A DNA stretch of 64,000 nt from Affinundibacterium amnicola (GTDB taxonomy: Bacteria; Pseudomonadota; Gammaproteobacteria; Burkholderiales; Burkholderiaceae_D), in assembly GCF_014284275.1 (NCBI RefSeq), contig NZ_JACOFU010000004.1, forward strand, positions 310,001 through 374,000, in the 5' to 3' direction. The notes below the pieces were generated by a model that made no database searches, was not told where the DNA came from, and saw only the letters and a program-made list of their open reading frames with translations. Position numbers and translations under genes: made by a program. This document shows, piece by piece, positions 57,634-64,000 of this stretch (its first letter is position 1; every line of letters begins with the position of its first letter).

Positions 57634-58560
57634 TTAATTCACATCGGGGATGCCTTTGACATTACTGCGATAGGGCGGCAACTTCGCAAGGTTGGCACCT
57701 TTAGCACGAGCATATAAAGGCATTACTTCAGGAAAATGTTTACGAATTTCTTTGATACGGTCTTCTCCGGCTGGGTGCGTAGATAGCCACTTCGGTGGTG
57801 CTTTTTGATTCACCAAGCCCATCTTCTGCCATAAGGTCACGCCAGCACGTGGATCAAATCCTGAACGTGCTGCTAAGTCCATACCGACGATGTCACCTTC
57901 CGTTTCGTCCTCGCGAGAAAATTTCAGCATGGCGAAATTACCTGCGGTACCTGCCATTCCGGCAACCATATTGCTGTCATAGCCTTTCGATTCAGCAAAA
58001 ATACCGAGCAATTTTGCCACGCCACTCATCGCCATCGATTTGCCTGCGCGCTCAGCGCCATGTTCACGCAATGCGTGGGCGATTTCGTGTCCCATGATCA
58101 TCGCAACTTCATCGTCCGTCAGTTTGAGTGTATCGAGGATGCCGGTATAAAAGGCGATTTTCCCGCCCGGCATGCAATACGCATTGATCTGCGGGGATGC
58201 AATCAAATTTACTTCCCATTTCCACTCTTTAGCGCGCGGGTTCCACGGCAAGGCAAATGGGATCATTTTCTTTGCGATCGCACGTAGGCGTATGACTTGC
58301 GGATGATTGTCTGGTGCTAGCTCACGCTTTTGCTGTGCCGTCTGCATTGTTTGCGTATATTGTTGGGCAGCTTGTTGATCTAAAGCGCCACCCAGATTAC
58401 CCAGCTTACGCATCATCGACATTTTTCCAACATTGACGCCTTCTTGAGGTGCGCTGGTTTGCGCCATCAGCGGTAGGCTATAAGTCAAACTTACAGCAAG
58501 CAACAAAGGAATAGACAAAGATTTCATAGCAAAATGATGATGTTTAAGTCTTTTCATCAT
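57634..58560 (-). CDS. secreted M48-family metalloprotease
   Basis: 308 residues from ATG 58560, preceded by GGAG at 6 bases. Signal peptide up to about LMA-QTS. Zinc site HEIAH in IMGHEIAHALREHGAE (~160-170) with the downstream Glu in DETEGDIVGMDLAARSG, as in Oma1/HtpX/BepA-type peptidases. Without membrane helices after the signal, it matches the periplasmic M48 proteins (LoiP/BepA-like) involved in outer membrane protein quality control. Transcribed alone; the downstream gene set is convergent. Confidence 0.92.
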   Translation of the reverse strand: MMKRLKHHHFAMKSLSIPLLLAVSLTYSLPLMAQTSAPQEGVNVGKMSMMRKLGNLGGALDQQAAQQYTQTMQTAQQKRELAPDNHPQVIRLRAIAKKMIPFALPWNPRAKEWKWEVNLIASPQINAYCMPGGKIAFYTGILDTLKLTDDEVAMIMGHEIAHALREHGAERAGKSMAMSGVAKLLGIFAESKGYDSNMVAGMAGTAGNFAMLKFSREDETEGDIVGMDLAARSGFDPRAGVTLWQKMGLVNQKAPPKWLSTHPAGEDRIKEIRKHFPEVMPLYARAKGANLAKLPPYRSNVKGIPDVN

Positions 58561-58604
58561 AACACTCTCCATTTTTTCTGACTGCAAAGTATTGTGAATT
58601 TAAA

Positions 58605-60125
58605 TCACGCGGACTCTTTAGCCGTCGATGAGGCGGGAGCAACCGCGACCGCATTGGCTAATACTTGCTTGATCCACGGCAGCATTAGATACGCTGGAAA
58701 CGCGAGCACAAAGGTTAGCAAGAAGTAAGATGTATAACCCATTTCTTGCGCGCCGACACCGCCAGCCCATCCTGCAATGGAACGCGAGAAAGCGAAAATG
58801 GATGACAAAATTGCGTACTCCGTCGTCGCTTTCGATTTATCAACAATCGCCATCATGAACGCTAAGAACGCACCCGTGCCCAAGCCCTGCGTCAAGGACT
58901 CAATCGCACTCGCACTGTACATAATCGCCTGATGTGACAGCGCAATTTCCGTACCCTGCGCGACTTGCGGAATCGTCATTGCAGCGATTACATAACCTAA
59001 ATTAGAAAAAGCCTGCGTTAATCCCAGCAACCACAAGCCCTTGTAAATACCAACACGATCCGTATACCAACCACCGAGCACGCCGCCCGCAATTGATAAT
59101 GCCAAACCTAAATTGACAGAGATCATACCAATCTGCGTATTCGTAAATCCGCTATCCACCCAGAACGGCTTGATCATAAAACCAATTGATGAATCGGCTA
59201 ACTTGAAGATCAAAATAAAACAAATAATCACAAACGCGTGTTTGCGGTTTAGTAGCGAAATCAAAGCGCCGAATACGGGGCCATTTTGCAGCGACTCCCA
59301 ATGCGTGGCCGAGATACGCTGAAAACCATAGCGGAAGATAAATGCCGCTAGCAAAATCAAGGCAACTGGGATCGACTTAAACCACCAAGTCTTCTTCAAT
59401 AAAGCAATGGATTCAATGCTAAGCGCGTTAAAGATTGGCCATAGCAAGGCCAAAATAAACATCGCAATCGACAACATCAACGCGGGGCTTTCAGTCAGAA
59501 AACCAAATTCCTGATTGGTGCTCACTTTGCTCGAACTCTCAATGCGTGCGTCTTCTTTTGGTGCCGACAAACTCAGTACCGCCATCCCGACAAAAATCGC
59601 AGCAGACAACCAATAAGTCGCGTTCCAACCTGCATAATCCGAGAACCACAACAAGGCGCCAGCGGTCAGCATACCGACTCGGTAAAAACCGATTCGGAAG
59701 CCATTCGCCAAGCCGTATTCCTGCTTGTCCAAGCGTTCTATCGTGTAGCCATCAATCGCAATATCGTTGGTCGCGGACAAAACTGTGAACACGCCAATTG
59801 CCACCCAAACACCAGAACCAAATCCAGCGTTGTAGGCGAAGTACATCATCACCAGCCCCATGCCAATATCGACCGCAGCCATCCAATAACGATGTCGACG
59901 CGTGTAGTCAATAACCGGTGCCCATAAAAACTTCAGGGACCAAGCCAAGCCTAATAAACTCAATAAACCAATCTTAGATAATTCGACGCCCTGCTGCCGG
60001 AAATACACCGGAAATAAATCGTAAAACAAACCCAAAGGAAAGCCTTCTGAAAAATACAAAAGGCTTACCCAAAACAGTTTGGAACGTAATAAATGCGATT
60101 TCGCAGCAGGTTCGATTTGACTCAT
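58605..60125 (-). CDS. MFS permease, AmpG-like
   Basis: 506 residues with 12 or more membrane segments. The N-terminus SKLFWVSLLYFSEGFPLGLFYDLFPVYFR and the AWSLKFLWAPVIDY segment match the AmpG group of the major facilitator superfamily, which import muropeptides for cell-wall recycling. Its ATG overlaps the metW stop by one base (TAATG), so it is translationally coupled to the methionine genes, an arrangement seen in betaproteobacteria. No beta-lactamase gene is near. Confidence 0.88.
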   Translation of the reverse strand: MSQIEPAAKSHLLRSKLFWVSLLYFSEGFPLGLFYDLFPVYFRQQGVELSKIGLLSLLGLAWSLKFLWAPVIDYTRRHRYWMAAVDIGMGLVMMYFAYNAGFGSGVWVAIGVFTVLSATNDIAIDGYTIERLDKQEYGLANGFRIGFYRVGMLTAGALLWFSDYAGWNATYWLSAAIFVGMAVLSLSAPKEDARIESSSKVSTNQEFGFLTESPALMLSIAMFILALLWPIFNALSIESIALLKKTWWFKSIPVALILLAAFIFRYGFQRISATHWESLQNGPVFGALISLLNRKHAFVIICFILIFKLADSSIGFMIKPFWVDSGFTNTQIGMISVNLGLALSIAGGVLGGWYTDRVGIYKGLWLLGLTQAFSNLGYVIAAMTIPQVAQGTEIALSHQAIMYSASAIESLTQGLGTGAFLAFMMAIVDKSKATTEYAILSSIFAFSRSIAGWAGGVGAQEMGYTSYFLLTFVLAFPAYLMLPWIKQVLANAVAVAPASSTAKESA

Positions 60126-60733
60126 TATGCAGACTTCTTGCGTAAACGGAAAACCGCAAGACTACCACGCAAATTCGGTAACCAGTGTATCTGTTTGCCT
60201 TCGTGGAGTGCGACACATTCCATTACTTCTAAACCGACATCGTCAGCCAAATCGGCAAAATCATAAATCGTGGCGCAACGTACGTTCGGCGTGTCGTACC
60301 ACTCGAATGGTAAGGATTTCGAGACTGGCATCTTGCCGCGCAATAAAGCGGTACGGTGTGGCCAATAGCCAAAATTGGGGAAAGAGACAATCGCTTCGCT
60401 ACCAACCCGGGCGATATCTCGCAATAAAGGTTCGACATGCTTCATCATCTGTAAGGATGACAAACACAAGACCGTATCAAATGCATGTTCGGCGAAGATG
60501 CTCAAGCCGTTTTCCATATCTTGTTGAATCACATTGATGCCGCGCTTCGCACACTCCAACACTTTATCGTCAGCGATTTCAATGCCATAACCCGTACATT
60601 CCTTAGCGGTTTGCAGATAATCGAGCATGACACCATCACCGCAGCCCACATCTAACACATGCGCCTGTGGCTGAATCCAGTCTGCAATAAAAGCGAGATC
60701 TGGCCGCAACAACTTTAATTCTTGAACGTTCAT
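60125..60733 (-). CDS. metW: methionine biosynthesis protein MetW
   Basis: 202 residues, typical. A class I methyltransferase fold with [17 protein letters not shown] (~27-43), IEIADDKV and [12 protein letters not shown]. MetW partners with MetX in proteobacterial homoserine acyltransfer; it is required for full MetX activity in some species. Its ATG overlaps the metX stop by four bases (ATGA). Confidence 0.94.
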   Translation of the reverse strand: MNVQELKLLRPDLAFIADWIQPQAHVLDVGCGDGVMLDYLQTAKECTGYGIEIADDKVLECAKRGINVIQQDMENGLSIFAEHAFDTVLCLSSLQMMKHVEPLLRDIARVGSEAIVSFPNFGYWPHRTALLRGKMPVSKSLPFEWYDTPNVRCATIYDFADLADDVGLEVMECVALHEGKQIHWLPNLRGSLAVFRLRKKSA

Positions 60734-61857
60734 GCGAACTCCTGCGCGATACGGTTGTAATAAGCAGCGACAAAATCCAGATAGCGCGCATCATCCAATA
60801 AAAAGGCATCATGCCCATGTGGCGCGTCGATTTCGGCGTAACTCACGGTGCGCTTGTTATCGACGAGTGCTTTGACAATCTCGCGGCTGCGCTCCGGTGA
60901 AAAACGCCAGTCGGTCGTGAAGGATGCGAGTAAGAATTGTGCTTTCGTAACCGCCAAAGCCTTGCTCAAATCGCCACCATGCTGACGTGCTGGATCGAAG
61001 TAATCGAGTGCTTTGGTAATGAGCAGATAGGTATTGGCGTCGAAATAATCCGAGAATTTGTCGCCTTGATAGCGTAGATACGATTCAATTTCAAACTCGA
61101 CGCCATAACCAAACTGGTAGTCAGCAGTTTTTAATTCGCGCCCGAATTTTTCAGCCATATCATCGTTCGACAGGTAGGTAATATGACCGATCATACGGGC
61201 AACACGTAGGCCATTTTTTGGCACGACTTTATGGGCATAAAAGTCACCGCCATGGAAATCGGGATCGGTCAAAATCGCCTGACGTGCGACATCATTAAAC
61301 GCAATATTTTGCGTGGAGAGTTTGGGTGTCGATGCAATCACCACGCAATGACGCAGGCGCTCAGGAAATAAAATACTCCAAGCTAAAGCCTGCATACCGC
61401 CAAGCGAGCCACCCATCACTGCGGCAAATTGGGTAATACCCATTTCGTCAGCGACACGCGCTTGCGCCCGCACCCAATCTTCTACTGTCACAACCGGAAA
61501 ATCCGCGCCATACTGCTTGCCAGTCGCTGGATTGATGTGCATAGGACCAGTAGAACCAAAACACGAGCCTAAGTTATTGATCCCAATGACAAAAAACTTA
61601 TTCGTATCGAGCGGCTTGCCCGGCCCCACCATGTTGTCCCACCAACCAATATTTTTGGGTTGATCGGCATAATAACCAGCGACATGATGTGAGGCGTTTA
61701 AGGCATGACAGACCAACACCGCATTCGATTTATCAGCATTCAATGTGCCGTAAGTTTCCACCATCAAGGTGTAATCGGCGATACTCGCGCCGCTTTGCAA
61801 AGGCAAAGCTTCGGTGAAGCGATACGCTTGTGGCGTGACGATTCCAACGGATGACAT
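60730..61857 (-). CDS. metX: homoserine O-acyltransferase (MetX family)
   Basis: 375 residues. Alpha/beta-hydrolase acyltransferase with nucleophile motif [12 protein letters not shown] (Ser ~147), oxyanion GSCFGSTGP, and the catalytic Asp/His in the C-terminal part ([13 protein letters not shown]). It activates homoserine for methionine synthesis. By sequence family this may be acetyl- or succinyl-transferase; MetX proteins coupled to MetW in betaproteobacteria often act on succinyl-CoA. Start ATG 61857 with AGGGAA upstream and a 7-bp inverted repeat in the leader. Confidence 0.94.
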   Translation of the reverse strand: MSSVGIVTPQAYRFTEALPLQSGASIADYTLMVETYGTLNADKSNAVLVCHALNASHHVAGYYADQPKNIGWWDNMVGPGKPLDTNKFFVIGINNLGSCFGSTGPMHINPATGKQYGADFPVVTVEDWVRAQARVADEMGITQFAAVMGGSLGGMQALAWSILFPERLRHCVVIASTPKLSTQNIAFNDVARQAILTDPDFHGGDFYAHKVVPKNGLRVARMIGHITYLSNDDMAEKFGRELKTADYQFGYGVEFEIESYLRYQGDKFSDYFDANTYLLITKALDYFDPARQHGGDLSKALAVTKAQFLLASFTTDWRFSPERSREIVKALVDNKRTVSYAEIDAPHGHDAFLLDDARYLDFVAAYYNRIAQEFA

Positions 61858-61870
61858 AAGCTATTCCCTA

Positions 61871-61887
61871 GAGACCAAACTGGTCTC
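61871..61887 (-). promoter_or_regulatory. short hairpin in the metX leader
   Basis: GAGACCA and TGGTCTC, 7 bases each, separated by 3 bases on the minus strand, directly before the AGGGAA ribosome site of metX. It could be an operator or an mRNA hairpin affecting translation. It does not match a SAM riboswitch as far as can be seen. Confidence 0.5.
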
Positions 61888-61905
61888 AACTTTAAAAAAC
61901 ATATT

Positions 61906-62035
61906 TTAGAACTTATGCAAAATTGCGCTGACTAGGCACGGAGCCGAGGACAGTACAATTGCTTGGCCTGCCCCTGCGAAGGCAGGGGGCGAGGCGAACA
62001 AAACGACGTCAGCGTCTGTTTTGCGTAAGTTCTAA
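61906..62035. mobile_element. MITE/REP-like element with 17-bp terminal inverted repeats
   Basis: A 130-base element bounded by TTAGAACTTATGCAAAA (61906-61922) and its inverted copy TTTTGCGTAAGTTCTAA (62019-62035), 16 of 17 matching. Inside is a GC-rich hairpin, CCCCTGC/GCAGGGG, at about 61972-61989. It is richer in GC than its surroundings and encodes nothing. The layout is that of a non-autonomous transposon-derived repeat; no clear target duplication was found. Confidence 0.6.
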
Positions 62036-62297
62036 TTTAAAAAGGGGCTAAAAGGTGGGCTGAATGAAGGGAGGTACTGCGGCATTCAAGCTCGCTTTAG
62101 CCGTATTTATTTGCTCAAATATCTATTTAGATAATTAAACCGCGCCCGCAAGCTGATTTCAAATCGGCGCAATGTGCGAAGGATAACCAAGTTAACGCCG
62201 TAGGTCAAATTGCCTGACCTGCAACGAAAAGGCTTACTGTGCACTTTTTTATGTGAACGACGACGTCATTTTCTGCCATATTTTCCACAATAGGCAG

Positions 62298-63002
62298 TCA
62301 AGTTTGAGGAACAACATCGAACAACTTCTTTAGCTGACGCTTGCCTTTACTGGTAAGACTCAGCGCGCGGCCTTCCAGATCTGCTTCGAACCACTGCTGC
62401 TGCATGGCGTATCGCAACAACAACGCGCCTAGTGCCCCACCCAAGTGAGGTTTGCGCTCACTCCAATCCAAACAGGCGCAAGCCTTTTTGCGACGCGATT
62501 TATCAATGTTCGACAAATTCCATCCAAGTTCAGAAAACACGACATGACCTTGCTCGCTGATTGCATATTTTGTGCTGTCTTCTGCATCAATCAGTAACCA
62601 AGCTTTCCGCAACATTGCATCATGTATACCGACTGCAATTTCACCAGCTAAATGGTCGTAACAAGTGCGTGCCTGGCGCAATCGTTGCGGTGTCGTTGGC
62701 GAAAACTTTGGCGTGGGAATGGCTGCGATATGGAGCAGCGCCTCTATAGCCGCCGCCACTTGCTCACCAGCCAATTGATAATAACGATGCTTACCTTGCG
62801 CGAGGACTTGCACCAATTCCTGATCGCGCAACTTACTCAAATGCGTACTCGCTGTTGAGGCAGTCACTTCCGCGATCGCCGCCAATTCAGTACTGGTTCG
62901 GGCGCGCCCATCCATCAAAGCACACAACATGCGCGCACGTGCCGGCTCGGCAATAGCAGCGGCAATTTCGGCAAGACGGGTATCGGCAAAATGTACAGAC
63001 AT
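62298..63002 (-). CDS. ArsR-type winged-helix regulator with C-terminal extension
   Basis: 234 residues, twice the length of classical ArsR. Winged helix at ~10-90 (ALMDGRARTSTELAAIAEVTASTASTHLSKLRDQELV, wing GKHRYYQL). The C-terminal ~120 residues include CACLDWSERKPHLGGALGALLL, a motif conserved in long ArsR-like regulators of unknown ligand. It has no classical metal site CxC in the helix. It is divergent from the cytochrome P450 gene with 75 bases between, so it most likely controls that gene and itself. Confidence 0.87.
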   Translation of the reverse strand: MSVHFADTRLAEIAAAIAEPARARMLCALMDGRARTSTELAAIAEVTASTASTHLSKLRDQELVQVLAQGKHRYYQLAGEQVAAAIEALLHIAAIPTPKFSPTTPQRLRQARTCYDHLAGEIAVGIHDAMLRKAWLLIDAEDSTKYAISEQGHVVFSELGWNLSNIDKSRRKKACACLDWSERKPHLGGALGALLLRYAMQQQWFEADLEGRALSLTSKGKRQLKKLFDVVPQT

Positions 63003-63020
63003 AGTTTGATGGTAAGCGAA

Positions 63021-63054
63021 TTGTTATTGCTAGACAAGTCCTATACTGGAACTA
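63021..63054 (+). promoter_or_regulatory. candidate P450 promoter and near-palindromic operator in the divergent region
   Basis: TTGTTA (63021-63026) and TATACT (63042-63047) could be a -35/-10 pair with a short 15-base spacer. The -10 lies within an imperfect palindrome AGTCC-TATACT-GGAACT (about 63037-63053), a plausible ArsR-type operator overlapping the promoter. Confidence 0.35.
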
Positions 63055-63077
63055 TTCAAGTCAGCAAATATACTCTT

Positions 63078-64000
63078 ATGCCAACAATAACAAACCCACT
63101 AACTCTGGCTAGTCATGCCAATCCGTATCCACATTATCGAGCGCTACGAGACTTAGCCGCATTAGGTTACGACCCTGAACTCCAACTTTGGATCGCTAGT
63201 AGTGCTGAAGTAGTGCAAGCGATACTGAGCTCTGAGGTCTTTGTGGTGCGACCACCTGCTGAAAAAATTCCTTCGAATATTCGATCGGGAAATGCTGCGG
63301 AAGTTTTTGGGTACTTAGTTCGCATGAACGAAGGCGTCCAACATCACATCCCAAAACAGGTGTTACTTACTTCCTTGCGCAGCATCAATTTCAGCCAGCA
63401 TCAAAGCGCAGCGAAAGAATTATTCCAAGGTCTTGCTGGTAATTTTCCATTGCAATCGAGTGCCCACATCAATGCATGGCAAATGGCGTTTCCTGTCAGT
63501 CTTGTGGCACATCTCTGTGGTTTCTCGGATGATGACTTGGCGCAAGTTGTCGATTGGACGCATGATTTCGTTTCGTGTTTGTCTCCGCTTAGCACAAACG
63601 AACAGATTCAAAATGCACATGCCGCCGCGCGTGAACTGCAAACATGCTTTATGGAATTGTTGCAAACGTCGACAGCGTCGCCACTGAGTTTTTTAGCGGG
63701 CTTGCAAGCGGAAGCAGGGACAAAAGGCTGGCACAACAGCGATGCTACTATCGCCAATCTGATCGGCCTACTATCGCAAACTTATGAGGCCACAGCTGGT
63801 TTAATCGGCAATAGCATCGTCAATTTACATACGCAGCCGCAACTTCGCGAGCAACTTGTGGCCCAGCCAGAACGCATCACAGATTTCATCGCTGAAGTCG
63901 TGCGTTACGATCCACCAGTACAAAATACCCGCCGCTTTGTGACACAGGATATCGAAATCGCTGGTCAGCATTTGCGTGCAGGCGAGGCTGTTTTACTGCT
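63078..64000 (+). CDS. cytochrome P450 (3' truncated by window)
   Basis: The first 307 codons are visible, starting ATG 63078 (MPTITNPLTLASHANPYPHYRALRDL), the usual class I bacterial P450 N-terminus. The I-helix region is LLSQTYEATAGLIGNS, where the normal AGxxT is TAGLIG with the acid/Thr pair shifted, and the K-helix is AEVVRYDPPVQNTRRF (ExxR as EVVR). The heme-binding Cys loop lies beyond the window. Such P450s oxidise small hydrophobic compounds; the substrate is unknown. The divergent ArsR-type gene is the likely regulator. Confidence 0.9.
   Translation, partial: MPTITNPLTLASHANPYPHYRALRDLAALGYDPELQLWIASSAEVVQAILSSEVFVVRPPAEKIPSNIRSGNAAEVFGYLVRMNEGVQHHIPKQVLLTSLRSINFSQHQSAAKELFQGLAGNFPLQSSAHINAWQMAFPVSLVAHLCGFSDDDLAQVVDWTHDFVSCLSPLSTNEQIQNAHAAARELQTCFMELLQTSTASPLSFLAGLQAEAGTKGWHNSDATIANLIGLLSQTYEATAGLIGNSIVNLHTQPQLREQLVAQPERITDFIAEVVRYDPPVQNTRRFVTQDIEIAGQHLRAGEAVLL

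Larger units (their letters stand above)
61858..62297. other. 440-base intergenic region between the ArsR-type regulator and metX
   Basis: Contains the metX leader hairpin (61871-61887) and the MITE-like element (61906-62035). The remaining 62036-62297 has no recognised gene or RNA. Confidence 0.5.

Noticed and set aside
61858..62297. SAM-type riboswitch upstream of metX
   Set aside because: No recognisable conserved core; the structured part is explained by the inverted-repeat element and a short hairpin.

Overview
The window looks like the chromosome of a low-GC betaproteobacterium of the order Burkholderiales, most likely an Oxalobacteraceae member of the Undibacterium type. This is inferred from the coupled metX-metW pair, from pyrE and the exonuclease III gene lying close together, and from a moderate GC content judged by eye; no marker RNA gene is present. 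No tRNA, rRNA, CRISPR array or intact insertion sequence was seen.

Layout. 1-2065: end of a SNF2-type helicase and a secreted alpha/beta hydrolase. 2121-6779: a complete type I secretion operon (ABC ATPase, HlyD-type adaptor, TolC-type outer membrane channel) behind a near-ideal CRP-type promoter. 7171-20976: surface and secretion genes: a methyltransferase, a glycosyltransferase, a lipoprotein, a 1788-residue RTX protein with a nidogen-like domain, a secreted Asp-box propeller, a sulfotransferase and APS kinase. 21433-24156: a TonB-dependent receptor. 24900-32750: a 2616-residue DUF4214/RTX protein with a tandem array of about eleven 56-residue repeats, also behind a CRP-type promoter. 33067-38882: a signalling block of a TPR/beta-barrel outer membrane protein, a CHASE2 adenylate cyclase, a FecR-domain protein and, divergently, a Crp/Fnr-family regulator. 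39094-56634: a polysaccharide island (ManC, Gmd, Rmd, Wzm, Wzt, five glycosyltransferase genes of which two are multi-domain fusions, and a coiled-coil methyltransferase) that predicts an ABC-exported D-rhamnose polymer; pyrE lies inside it. 56774-64000: housekeeping genes (exonuclease III, M48 protease, AmpG-like permease, metW, metX), then an ArsR-type regulator divergent from a cytochrome P450 that runs off the end.

How the parts fit. Three perfect TGTGA-N6-TCACA palindromes occur in front of the type I secretion operon, the giant RTX gene and gmd. In the first two a -10-like hexamer sits exactly where a class II CRP-dependent promoter needs it. The window also encodes a CRP-like protein with the RETVSR recognition helix and a class III cyclase. 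The simplest reading is one local cAMP circuit that co-controls a secreted, calcium-binding surface protein, its exporter and the polysaccharide that could anchor it, comparable in logic to the RsaA S-layer of Caulobacter. The regulon and the S-layer role are inference; the sites, spacings and domains are visible in the sequence.
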